A stretch of 64,000 nt of DNA from Desulfobacteraceae bacterium (lineage in GTDB: Bacteria > Desulfobacterota > Desulfobacteria > Desulfobacterales > Desulfobacteraceae), in NCBI GenBank assembly GCA_016744295.1, contig JADGEQ010000024.1, positions 1 through 64,000 of the forward strand, given 5' to 3'. Positions 34,884-43,772 of this stretch are shown in pieces (positions within the stretch are counted from its first letter, which is position 1; each line of letters begins with the position of its first letter). A program made the position numbers and the translations under genes. The notes beneath the pieces were generated by a model that did no database searches, had not been told where the DNA came from, and was given only the letters and a program-made list of their open reading frames with translations.

Positions 34884-36839
34884 CTAATTTATCCCCAGTT
34901 TTTTCATTTTCTGATAAAGGGTTCGCCGGGGGATGCCAAGCAATCGGGTCACTTCGCAACGATTCCACCGGGTTTTGTTTAATGCGTTTAAAATCAACTC
35001 CTTTTCAAATTGGTCCAGGGCCTTGCGATAGCTGATATCCGGCTGTACAATGGTCTCCTGGCAAGTTACATCCAGCACGGACATTTTTTTATTGACGCAG
35101 TGATTGACAAAAACATCCAAATTTCCCTCGGTTAAATACCGTTGCAGTATATTCTGCAGCTCCCTAACATTGCCGGGCCAATCGTAATTAAGAAGGGTAT
35201 CAATGATATATCCGGGAATCGTTCCGGCTTTTTCTTCATTGCTTAAGACATCCAAAAAATGATCCACCAGCAAAGGGATGTCTTCCTTCCTGTCCCTTAA
35301 GGGCGGAAGGCTGATGGGAACGATGTGTATCCGGTAGAAAAAATCCTCCCGCATGGTTCCGTTTTTGACAGCTTCTGCCATATTTTTATTGGTTGCAGCA
35401 ATGATTCTGAAATCCGAATGACATACCTCCTGACTGCCCACGGGTGCATATCCGCCCCCATCAATGGCCCGCAACAATTTTCCCTGCATGGCCCGGTCCA
35501 GGTCTCCGATTTCGTCTAAAAACAGGTCCCCTTGATCCGCCCGGTCCAGATATCCCGGCTTGTCAACATAGGCTCCGGTAAACGCGCCTTTGCGATATCC
35601 GAAAAATTCACTTTCCAAAAGTGAATCTGAAATGGCATAACAATTTACCGGCACAAGGGCCTTTTCACTGCGGTTGCTCACTTCGTGGATGGCGTTGGCT
35701 ACCAATTCCTTGCCGGTCCCTGATTCCCCGTATATCACCACATTGGTATCAGAGTCGGCTGCACGGATAATCAGCTCATAAACCTTCTGCATGGCCGGAC
35801 TTTTGCCGATGATGTCACAAAACCGGAAGCGCTCCTTGATGCTGGCTTTTAATTTTTTATTAATCTGCTGGAGATTTTCCGCCCGTTCCTGAACCTCCAG
35901 CTCTTTAATTTTTTTATCATTTATGTCTCTCATCGTGCACAGCAAGGCGGCCTCATTATTCCAATTGATCAGGGCGTTATTGCCTTCAGCCCAGAACTTT
36001 CGTCCTTCCCGGGTGACACAGATGGTCTGGAAGATATTGCCGGCAAGGTCATTTTTTTGAAAACTGCTGAGAACCTGCCGGAACTGATCCCGAAATTCCT
36101 CTGAAATAAAAATGGAAACATCCTTTCCGATCAGCTGGGTCGAATCAACATACCCGGACATTTTAACCAGGGCGTCGTTGACAAATACCACGCGGTGATT
36201 TACCACCACCATTATCCCGTCGGCCACATTTTTGGTCAAAAAACGGTAGCGTTCCTCGCTTTCGCTCAGGGCTTTTTCGGCTAGCTTTCGGGAGGTAATA
36301 TCCCGTTGGGACCCAAAATGACCGACCATTTTACCGTCTGCATTGTATATGCAAAAATAATCACCCAGCAACCAGACCAAATCTCCTGCAAATTTATTGT
36401 TTTTCAAAAATCGTCTTTCACAGGTTTCACAGGTGAGCTTTCCATGGTCAAAAATACGGCGCCACATTTTCCTGGCATTTTTCAGGTCATGCCAGAAAAA
36501 ATCGTTTAAGGTCAGGCCCATGAACTGCTCCTTGGAGGCGCTATACTGCTGAAGCATGGCGTCATTGACCCTGACAATATGCTGATGGGCAAAGGCATAA
36601 TCCAGTGCTGCTTCCTTGTCAATGGTATTGTCCCATACAAAAGGCTCTTCCGCCTCCATGAACCAGATGCCCTCGATACATTGGGCAAAATAGAGCTCCA
36701 TGAAATGCTCACTTTCCCATAATTTCTGGTCCGGCTGAATCTGCAATACCGGTCTGTTGGATTCATCAATGGTGATGACAGAATCAGGGAGAACCTTTGT
36801 ATACATGTTTTTATCTGTTTCGATCATTTTTTCCATCAT
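34884..36839 (-). CDS. sigma-54-dependent activator: PAS domains, AAA+, Fis-type HTH
   Basis: A 651-residue enhancer-binding protein. An N-terminal PAS-like region and a second PAS at about 190-310 (ESEERYRFLTKNVADGIMVV) form the sensor part. The AAA+ domain (about 365-595) has Walker A GESGTGKE, the sigma-54 contact loop KGAFTGA intact, and Walker B LFLDEIGD. The C-terminal Fis HTH is ALNKTRWNRCEVTRLLGIPR followed by RTLYQKMKKLGIN. It is encoded upstream of and on the same strand as the gcvPA/gcvPB-like genes, with the sigma-54 promoter and two palindromes between, so it almost certainly activates them in response to a small ligand. Confidence 0.92.
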   Translation of the reverse strand: MMEKMIETDKNMYTKVLPDSVITIDESNRPVLQIQPDQKLWESEHFMELYFAQCIEGIWFMEAEEPFVWDNTIDKEAALDYAFAHQHIVRVNDAMLQQYSASKEQFMGLTLNDFFWHDLKNARKMWRRIFDHGKLTCETCERRFLKNNKFAGDLVWLLGDYFCIYNADGKMVGHFGSQRDITSRKLAEKALSESEERYRFLTKNVADGIMVVVNHRVVFVNDALVKMSGYVDSTQLIGKDVSIFISEEFRDQFRQVLSSFQKNDLAGNIFQTICVTREGRKFWAEGNNALINWNNEAALLCTMRDINDKKIKELEVQERAENLQQINKKLKASIKERFRFCDIIGKSPAMQKVYELIIRAADSDTNVVIYGESGTGKELVANAIHEVSNRSEKALVPVNCYAISDSLLESEFFGYRKGAFTGAYVDKPGYLDRADQGDLFLDEIGDLDRAMQGKLLRAIDGGGYAPVGSQEVCHSDFRIIAATNKNMAEAVKNGTMREDFFYRIHIVPISLPPLRDRKEDIPLLVDHFLDVLSNEEKAGTIPGYIIDTLLNYDWPGNVRELQNILQRYLTEGNLDVFVNHCVNKKMSVLDVTCQETIVQPDISYRKALDQFEKELILNALNKTRWNRCEVTRLLGIPRRTLYQKMKKLGIN

Positions 36840-37103
36840 TATTTTGGAAGATTTTTTTTTGCCGTAACCGCCTCTTTTAATGGTCAGAAAAGTTTATTTA
36901 CAAACACACAAAAATGGATATTAACCCTAGTGAACAACAAAATCAAGACAATCACTGTCCAACATCTCCATTGCATATCATTGTATATTAAACGGGTATT
37001 TGCGAGTAGATTTTAAATAATTGTTTTTAGAATGACTGATTTGTGATATTTGCCATAATTAAATAACTCATATTATTTAATTATTAAAAAGGAGAACCAA
37101 CCA

Positions 37104-37595
37104 ATGAAAAAGAGTCCCAAATTGACTTCCCTTATAGCAACCCTGTTAATTGGCCTTATTTTCCATGCATCATCTGCATGGGCAGAAGGCAGTTCCCCCG
37201 CACAGGTGGTAAAAAACTTTACCAAAGCCTATTATATGCTGGAACCCTCAATGGCCGATTTTCTGAGCAAAGATGCCAGGACAAATGAAAATGATGTGGA
37301 CATGGTGGAACTCTATCTCAGGTTACAGGACAATGATGCCTACAACCGGGGATATAAAACAAGTTATCTGCAGATGAAGCCCATCCTTATGAAAACCAAG
37401 GTATTAACCATGGATGATTCATCGGCCCAGATTCAGATTGATACCATTAATATTCGAAGTATCAATCCGCTGTTTAGGATTGTGGGGTATATTTTTTGTT
37501 TACTTGAAGAGCATGAGGTCCAGGACACCATTTCCCTTGTCAAAGAAGAGGGTATCTGGAAAATTGGTCCCGGGGCCTTTGACCTGCCCATTTAA
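37104..37595 (+). CDS. secreted protein of unknown function
   Basis: A 163-residue protein with a signal peptide (core LIATLLIGLIFHASS, cleavage after AWA). The mature part begins SSPAQVVKNFTKAYYMLEPSMADFL, and ends with VQDTISLVKEEGIWKIGP. This resembles the NTF2-like or DUF4878-type lipoprotein-associated fold, in which a small cone-shaped domain ends in a strand with GxWKI. There are no catalytic residues to assign. It has ribosome site AAGGAG and is monocistronic, closed by the terminator at 37636. It marks the last ordinary gene before the AT-rich island. Confidence 0.65.
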   Translation: MKKSPKLTSLIATLLIGLIFHASSAWAEGSSPAQVVKNFTKAYYMLEPSMADFLSKDARTNENDVDMVELYLRLQDNDAYNRGYKTSYLQMKPILMKTKVLTMDDSSAQIQIDTINIRSINPLFRIVGYIFCLLEEHEVQDTISLVKEEGIWKIGPGAFDLPI

Positions 37596-37635
37596 GGTGC
37601 TGCCCACCTTATTTTTTTTACCCATCTTAATTTTC

Positions 37636-37690
37636 AAAACAAAAGTCCTGCTTACCTGGAATAATTCGGGCCTGGCAGGGCTTTTGTTTT
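37636..37690 (+). terminator. intrinsic terminator
   Basis: AAAACAAAAGTCCTGC and GCAGGGCTTTTGTTTT pair along 16 bases with one G-U pair, and the right arm is itself T-rich. It directly follows the secreted-protein gene. Confidence 0.8.
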
Positions 37691-37839
37691 AAGATCGGAA
37701 GTAACCCGGCAAACAATCTCAGAAATTCTGGCAGATAATATCCAAAATTTAAAATTTTTATTCTAATCGAAATAGATGATCCGAAAATCAGCTTTCTATA
37801 TTTTAATCACCTGATTTGGCGGGAATCCTTTTTACAGCG

Positions 37840-38095
37840 GTATTCAATGTAATAAATTGATTTTCGGCAGACCAAACACAAAAGCCTCCACCCACAAAAT
37901 ATTGTGCTGGGCTTCGATTAAAAGAAATAAACTTATTACGCCTGAAATTCTTGATATAATAAATACTTTGGTTGTCCCAGAGGGCCATAAACTTCTGTTA
38001 AAAAAAATCCGACGTTGATGGGACGCTGTGATTCTTTTGTTGTTGAAACAAATGTGCATTATCCAACAGATATCATTAATTAATTTTCTGCCATT
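37840..38095 (+). pseudogene. decayed transposase fragment (ISNCY-like)
   Basis: Two plus-strand frames carry linked transposase-like pieces. The first reads ILDIINTLVVPEGHKLLLKK (from 37948) and then meets a stop. After a frame change the second reads GRCDSFVVETNVHYPTD (from about 38021), close to the conserved VETDVHYPTD segment seen in many bacterial ISNCY-type transposases. Stops and the frameshift show that it is dead. No terminal repeats were found. It lies at the left border of the accessory island. The family name is a recollection of motif similarity and needs a search. Confidence 0.6.
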
Positions 38096-38200
38096 TCTAC
38101 TCTTCAAATGTGTGATCCGATTTATGGCCGATACTCTAACGTGAAAACAATCAACCCTTTTTTTCTTTCCGATATTGGTGTTACCCTATATTTTGTCACG

Positions 38201-38806
38201 CTATCTAAAGAATTGCTGAAAATTGTTTTGCATCAGGCTTTTTAGTTTTTCATGTGTGGTATCGCTGATACTACGCTCTACCTTTAACATACTAAACACC
38301 AGAGGGTCATTAAAACCGATCACATCATTCTCGAAAAGCAATATGAGAAGATAGTATCCGACCGCAAAGTCAGCAATCAGTCCGACACCTGCTGATTGCT
38401 CTTTTATTTCAATTACGGTACGGTTTATGGCCTCAAACCTATTGGCACTTTTGCCACTATTTACTTCTTTGTTCATTCTGTTAACTGCATATAAAAATGT
38501 TTGGTTGAAATGTTGAATTACCATGGGACTGAGATTGTGAGCAGGTTCAGCAAATATCCAACCGTGTGCAATCCCTCCGCATTTTTGGCAGTATCCTGTT
38601 TGATCTCCGGTAAACCTGCTGCAGTCGGCTTCATTCTCTGTGACAATATTCATATCTCCGACTGTTTCAGGTTCACCGCTATAAAGATATGTAGTCACTT
38701 TGACAAAGATTTTGTCCCCGCAAACAGGGCAAGCTGAGAAAGATTCAGCTTTTGTTTTAATCGACTCTGTTTTTTTTCCCTTCTTCTTTTTTGAAAACCA
38801 TCCCAT
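38201..38806 (-). CDS. zinc-ribbon protein A of the island (paralogue of 47234-47893)
   Basis: A 201-residue protein beginning MGWFSKKKKGKK. A four-cysteine ribbon follows: ACPVCGDKIF (about 25-34) and GYCQKCGGIAHGWIFAEP (about 71-88). The C-terminal half is helical (AVGYYLLILLFENDVIGFN). It shares this whole layout with the protein at 47234-47893, including the opening, both CxxC knuckles and the GYYL-I-LxEN segment. The ribosome site is AGGAG. It lies downstream of the minus-strand propeller, Clp and coiled-coil genes. Zinc ribbons of this kind usually bind protein or nucleic acid; the exact role is unknown. Confidence 0.75.
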   Translation of the reverse strand: MGWFSKKKKGKKTESIKTKAESFSACPVCGDKIFVKVTTYLYSGEPETVGDMNIVTENEADCSRFTGDQTGYCQKCGGIAHGWIFAEPAHNLSPMVIQHFNQTFLYAVNRMNKEVNSGKSANRFEAINRTVIEIKEQSAGVGLIADFAVGYYLLILLFENDVIGFNDPLVFSMLKVERSISDTTHEKLKSLMQNNFQQFFR

Positions 38807-38824
38807 CTATTATTATTCTCCTAT

Positions 38825-39032
38825 TTAGATATCCTCAAAAAGATTCAATTTAAGAAAATTCGTTTTATCATTCCTTTTAACTTCTATGAGGTATTTCTTT
38901 TTTTTCTCCATCCAGAAGGTCATGCTCTCTTCAGAATAAAATTAAAATATCGCTATTGATTATCTTTTCAATACTTTTTCTATGGACGACTTCACTGTCA
39001 TCAACTTTAGCGAGTCGGTTGATAACTGTCAT
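38825..39032 (-). pseudogene. two tiny frames, probably one frameshifted small gene
   Basis: ATG 39032 follows a near-perfect GAAGGAGG site and encodes a 33-residue peptide (MTVINRLAKVDDSEVVHRKS onward) ending at 38931. A second frame, ATG 38923 to 38825, encodes 32 residues (MTFWMEKKKKYLIEVKRNDK onward). The second frame is open a little before its ATG (FYSEES), so a single-base shift in the AT-run near 38940 would join them into one protein of about 66 residues. It may be a broken gene, a programmed frameshift or two leader peptides. It is 18 bases before zinc-ribbon gene A. The remainder of 39033-39212 shows nothing else. Confidence 0.45.
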
Positions 39033-39212
39033 TAAAACCTCCTTCTTTTTTGGTGAAGTCCCTTGGATATTTTCATCCTAATCTCACAGATTCAATAGTT
39101 TTTATTATAATTATATGCAAATTAGAAATCAAGGATAGAAGCATATCAGCAGGACCTATGAAAATAATTTCTGAATGTCATTCAATTGATAGTGCATTCA
39201 TAAAGGTGGCCT

Positions 39213-41543
39213 TTAATTGTCAATTAATAGCATATTTAAATTTGCAGGGAGCCCTACTTTAGATCCTGCAACAATCCTATTAAAATTTTCGTAATCTTTG
39301 ACTGCGGTTTCCACCAAAGTTCGATTTATATACTGGGATAAAAAATTGTTTCTCTTTTGATCATGGGTTATCGGCTTATCGCCATGATCAATTACATCAA
39401 ATAAATGCAGACAACCCCTCTGGCTCCAGAAATATCCCGGATGATTTCTGGTATCATCCGAGTCAAGTTCTTCTGGAAACAGCACATGAATTAAATAATC
39501 ATTATCCCTGAGTATGTATAACCGGTACATTTCAATAAGATTCTGGGTATAAAACGCAATATGGGTATCAAATGCCACGGCCAGACGCTGTTTAACCTTG
39601 TCCCACTTGATCTGTTTTACACCAGCCACATTTTTAGAAACCTGGATACGACCTTTGTTGTTAATCACTTCAACCCAGTGCATGGCAGCCTTCGTCCAGA
39701 TGACAATATGGTTATTGCCGATTTTCGACACCCCTCTTGGTGATTCAATGCTATCTACTATTATTGGAAAAGTTTTTTTAACCAGATTTTGTGTATCATG
39801 AGGATTGATCTTAATAATCTTTCCGTTTTCCAATAGAATCAATAATTTGTCATTAAAATTACAAGTGTCGATCACTTTGACGGGATGCTTCATTTTAGCA
39901 ATGTTGACAAATGAGCCATCAATCGAGTCGAAAAAGTCTGTTTTCCTATTTCCCAGTTTTATTTCCAGGTAACGGTTATTAGAAAACTCAAGACATTTAG
40001 TATAAATATTTTCACACATCCACACACCGTCTGCCTTGTTTTGGACTGTCTCAGACATATGAATGCATCGATAGCCACTACCCGGGACAATTTCAGTACC
40101 ACAGTTTTTTCCTATTTTAAGGTGCATGCTGTCTGTGTCAGAATCATAAATAATAACAGCACCTGATTCAGAAAGAATAACATTTTTATTCGGAATTGGA
40201 TCATATTTCAACTGCCGGACCGGTCCATATGGATGGTGGATGTCGCTTTGGCTTATCATATCGCTGTTAAATTTCCGGATAATACCCTTTGAATCTGCGA
40301 TGAGCAGATCTCCTTTTCCACTGAAGGTATATCCATCAGGATTGATAGTTTCCAGGAAACCATTCACATTGAGCCGAGAGTGTACAGTAAGATCTTCTGT
40401 ATTCAGGATAATCATATCAATATAGTAGAATTTACTTAAACTGACGATGATCTGGCTTGGCGATATAAAGTGGGCCCAGTTAACATATCCGAGATTGTTC
40501 ATAACTTTTGCCTCGGGTTTGCCTTTTTGCAACAAGTAAAGTACACCCTTTTTAAAAATGATGATCCGGGAACCATCCTCTGACAGTTTACAATTTTTAA
40601 TCTTTTCTTTAATAAGAATTTCAGGTAATACCGGCTGCCACACTTTCTTATGCCGGGTATTGTTTACAACAAACTTTTCTTTTGATACAGCACAATATTC
40701 ACCGGCCGCGGAGTAATTTGAAATCCGCTGATTGATGTTTTTATCTTCCTGTTCCAATACAGTGGTCAGTTTATCTGTTTTAAGTGAATATTCCTCAATG
40801 TAGTTAATATACCCCTCTGATAATATTTTGCTGCCTTTGCACAGGATGCGATCATTACTCGGATGAATTCTGAGAGAATGTGGTAAAATGGAAAAATGTT
40901 CTCCCGGTAGTACATAACAGGTGTCAAATCGTTTGTGTTCAATGATATCTTTTATTTTGTACACCTTCACACCACAGGCAAAATAAAATTTTTCTTTAAT
41001 ACCCGGGAACAGACTGGCAGCCAGGTATTTATTAGAACAGGTAAGTGTACTGACCAGGCCTCCGATTTTCTCTTCTAAATATATCTCATTGTCCGGAATG
41101 GATAAAATTCTTATGTGTCCTGTGGCAAGGCCCATGGCAATATGATTATTGCCCATGAACTGGACCTGTCTTAAATTTGAAAGATCTGATTCATTTTCGG
41201 TTTCATATTCAATATCCAGGTTTTTGAAACGAAACTCAGTCTCTTTTGATAAAGCAGTATCCTGTATTCCATAGACTGCAATGCATGTGGTTTGATCAAG
41301 TGTGTCCGGATCAAGAATGTTATAACAATACATCAGCCGTTGTTTATTCAAGCTGATATCGATAAAATAATGATAAACTTCAATAGGCTTATCAAATGGG
41401 TTAATATCAGCCCAATTGGATTGTTTAAGCGTTACGTGCGCAGGGGCGCTTTCCAATCCGTTAATCTGTTGAGAAAATTCCTGCCAAAATTGTGTGGTAA
41501 GGCTGTTTGACTGATCTGCAGCCTGGATATATCGGTTTAACAT
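39213..41543 (-). CDS. large beta-propeller-like protein of unknown function
   Basis: A 776-residue soluble protein with no signal peptide. After about 80 residues, short strands recur in the style of WD40/PQQ-like blades (NNHIAMGLATGHIRILSIPD, GYTFSGKGDLLIADSKGIIR, NVILSESGAVIIYDSDTDS, NDKLLILLENGKIIKINP, GNNHIVIWTKAAMHWVEVIN), enough for one or two propellers. The strict GH...WD signature is absent. Its start overlaps the stop of the Clp-like gene by 7 bases, so the two are coupled. It may be the recognition or docking part of the Clp-type machine. No catalytic motif was recognised. Confidence 0.65.
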   Translation of the reverse strand: MLNRYIQAADQSNSLTTQFWQEFSQQINGLESAPAHVTLKQSNWADINPFDKPIEVYHYFIDISLNKQRLMYCYNILDPDTLDQTTCIAVYGIQDTALSKETEFRFKNLDIEYETENESDLSNLRQVQFMGNNHIAMGLATGHIRILSIPDNEIYLEEKIGGLVSTLTCSNKYLAASLFPGIKEKFYFACGVKVYKIKDIIEHKRFDTCYVLPGEHFSILPHSLRIHPSNDRILCKGSKILSEGYINYIEEYSLKTDKLTTVLEQEDKNINQRISNYSAAGEYCAVSKEKFVVNNTRHKKVWQPVLPEILIKEKIKNCKLSEDGSRIIIFKKGVLYLLQKGKPEAKVMNNLGYVNWAHFISPSQIIVSLSKFYYIDMIILNTEDLTVHSRLNVNGFLETINPDGYTFSGKGDLLIADSKGIIRKFNSDMISQSDIHHPYGPVRQLKYDPIPNKNVILSESGAVIIYDSDTDSMHLKIGKNCGTEIVPGSGYRCIHMSETVQNKADGVWMCENIYTKCLEFSNNRYLEIKLGNRKTDFFDSIDGSFVNIAKMKHPVKVIDTCNFNDKLLILLENGKIIKINPHDTQNLVKKTFPIIVDSIESPRGVSKIGNNHIVIWTKAAMHWVEVINNKGRIQVSKNVAGVKQIKWDKVKQRLAVAFDTHIAFYTQNLIEMYRLYILRDNDYLIHVLFPEELDSDDTRNHPGYFWSQRGCLHLFDVIDHGDKPITHDQKRNNFLSQYINRTLVETAVKDYENFNRIVAGSKVGLPANLNMLLIDN

Positions 41544-43768
41544 TTATCTACCCTCCTGATATTTTCTCCGGTTGAGTTGTGCCCCTTTATTCTGTTAATT
41601 TTGATGCTAGTATCAGCGTAAAATTCCTCGTCAATCAGAACTTCAATATTGCTAGTATCCTGTTCTTTGATAATGGCCCTGGATATTGGCAGCAACAATT
41701 CTCTTTCCAGGATTTTGTTGACGCCCCGTGCATCAAACCCTGCCAGGTTCAATTTATTGAGAAGAAAATGGTAAATCTGGTCAGGGTTAACATTCAGGAC
41801 GATATTTTTTTTAAGAAATCTTGCTTCTGTTTCTTTTATCCTCAGGGCAATGATCCTTTTAAGCTCCTCAGGACCTAAGCTATTGAACAGAAGAATTTCA
41901 TCAAACCGGTTGAGAAACTCATTTGAAAAATAATCCAGCAGCATTGGTTTGATTCGAATTTGCTGGCTCGATGATTTTCCAAATCCAATCTGATTTCTGT
42001 TTAATTGTTTTTCCGTCACCGCATTGGTCGTTGCGATAATGATATACTGCTTGGCATCCAGGGTATCTCCACCTGAACTGGTAATTCGACCATTATCAAG
42101 CAGACCTAGTAATGACTGACAAATATCGGGATGCGCTTTTTCAATTTCATCAAATAAAATCACTCCGCTGCCATGGTCTCTCATCCATTGGATGAGTTTC
42201 CCCGGATTCCGGTCATGGCCGACGTAGCCCGGTGCCGCACCCACCAGTTTGGAATAACTGTATGGTTCATTGTATTCTGCCATATCCAGGTAGAGCAACG
42301 CATCGGGTGTCCCATAAAAGTGCCGGGCTAAAAGGGCGGCAAAGGTTGTTTTCCCAATACCGGATTTTCCCGAAAGCATAAACACACCCAATGGGCGTTC
42401 CAGGCTTCCAACTCCAAGCCGGCGGTAAATAATGGTATCGCATACACGGGAGACACTTTCCTTTTGTCCGATTAATTCAGCATTAATTTTTGTTTCCAGG
42501 TTCAACAGGCGGTTTTTATTTTGAGATGATAAATATTCAATGTCCCGTCCGGTAATTCTGGCACACTCTGAAAGAAGTCTGTTTTCTGTTAAAGTTGTAT
42601 GCCTCCCTTTAACAGTGGAAGCGCATGAAATATCGAGCAGATCGATGGCTTTATCCGGCTGACATCGATTGGGGATATGCTGGGCTGTCAATTCAATCGC
42701 ATTTTTGATAATCTCATCTGAGATTTCTACACCATGGTATTTGGAGAGGACCTGTGCCTGGAACCTTACAATTCTATTTGTCAGTTCCGTATCCGGTTCG
42801 TTAACCGGGTATTGTTCAAATCTCCTGGTGAAGGCTTTATCTTTTAGAATATATTGATGATATTCGTCTGTTGTTGTTGCACCAATCACACTGAATTTTC
42901 TATCAGTCAGATACGGCTTGAGTATATTGGCACCATCTGTGTTGACATTTTTTGCAGATCCCGCCCCAATAATCATATGGATTTCGTCCATGAACAGAAT
43001 GACCCTCTGATCCAGACCAATGACTGCATCTAATATTTTCTTCATTCTTTCCTCAAACTGTCCACGGTACATGGTTCCGGCAACCACTCCGGGTATATCC
43101 AGTTCCAGAATGATGGTTTCTTTTAACGAATCAGAAATATCTCCATCTAGGATCTTTTTTGCCAAAAGGCGGACAAGGACTGTTTTGCCGATACCCGGCA
43201 GTCCTGTAAGAATAACATTGCATTTTTTCCTTCTCAGCATGATGTTGGTTATCGCCTTGACCTCCATCTCTCTGCCGATCAGGTCATTAAATATGCCATC
43301 CTTTGCAAGCTGATTAAGATTTCGGGTATATTTTCCCAGATAAGCTGCCTCAGGGTTTATGTCATCCAGATGTCCTGCAATACCCATGGGTTCCAGATGG
43401 AGATCATTTAGATTTATAATTAGCTGTTTGAAATCCAATCCTCCTTGAAAAAGAATTCTGCATATCCGGAAAGTTGGATTTTTGGAAATGGTTTCAAATA
43501 GATCCGCCCCGGTAACAGTGGAAGACTGATTGTCTATAAGGCACAAGGTAACCAGTTTAAAGTCCTCGGGCTGCGGGTTCAGGATTAATGGTTCCAGCAC
43601 CTGGATCAAGTCTTTATTTTCTATCCCGGTGCCATTGAGCAGATGCTCTAATGTATTCTCAATATCATTTTTTGCCCATGCAGATAATAAATGAGCAATT
43701 CCCAGACGGGTTTTCAGAAATTCTTTTTCTGCCAATTCTTTGATTTTATCAAAGGATGGTGTTTTCAT
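41537..43768 (-). CDS. Clp/HSP100-type double AAA+ unfoldase
   Basis: A 743-residue ClpA/ClpB-class protein. An N-domain of about 150 residues is followed by AAA-1 (Walker A GLPGIGKT at 189-196, Walker B ILFMDEIH, pore loop GTMYRGQFEER) and AAA-2 (Walker A GKSGIGKT at 467-474, pore loop GYVGHD at 514-519, Walker B VILFDEIEKAH). The long coiled-coil middle domain of ClpB is missing, so it is no disaggregase of the usual kind. IGF occurs at 594-596, between the ATTNAV strand and NEFLNRFDE, precisely where ClpA has its ClpP-docking loop. The first pore loop has M instead of K before YRG. It is coupled with a coiled-coil protein gene upstream and a propeller gene downstream. Confidence 0.85.
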   Translation of the reverse strand: MKTPSFDKIKELAEKEFLKTRLGIAHLLSAWAKNDIENTLEHLLNGTGIENKDLIQVLEPLILNPQPEDFKLVTLCLIDNQSSTVTGADLFETISKNPTFRICRILFQGGLDFKQLIINLNDLHLEPMGIAGHLDDINPEAAYLGKYTRNLNQLAKDGIFNDLIGREMEVKAITNIMLRRKKCNVILTGLPGIGKTVLVRLLAKKILDGDISDSLKETIILELDIPGVVAGTMYRGQFEERMKKILDAVIGLDQRVILFMDEIHMIIGAGSAKNVNTDGANILKPYLTDRKFSVIGATTTDEYHQYILKDKAFTRRFEQYPVNEPDTELTNRIVRFQAQVLSKYHGVEISDEIIKNAIELTAQHIPNRCQPDKAIDLLDISCASTVKGRHTTLTENRLLSECARITGRDIEYLSSQNKNRLLNLETKINAELIGQKESVSRVCDTIIYRRLGVGSLERPLGVFMLSGKSGIGKTTFAALLARHFYGTPDALLYLDMAEYNEPYSYSKLVGAAPGYVGHDRNPGKLIQWMRDHGSGVILFDEIEKAHPDICQSLLGLLDNGRITSSGGDTLDAKQYIIIATTNAVTEKQLNRNQIGFGKSSSQQIRIKPMLLDYFSNEFLNRFDEILLFNSLGPEELKRIIALRIKETEARFLKKNIVLNVNPDQIYHFLLNKLNLAGFDARGVNKILERELLLPISRAIIKEQDTSNIEVLIDEEFYADTSIKINRIKGHNSTGENIRRVDKC

Positions 43769-43772
43769 CTTT

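Noticed and set aside
37803..38107. Minus-strand small frames (61 and 87 codons) before the island
   Set aside because: They have no ribosome site, and the plus strand carries the recognisable transposase remnants over the same bases.
38825..39032. Toxin-antitoxin pair
   Set aside because: The two peptides are about 33 residues each, have no TA family features, and look like one frameshifted frame.
39050..39262. 70-codon plus-strand frame left of the propeller gene
   Set aside because: It has no ribosome site or motif and overlaps the 3' end of the propeller gene.
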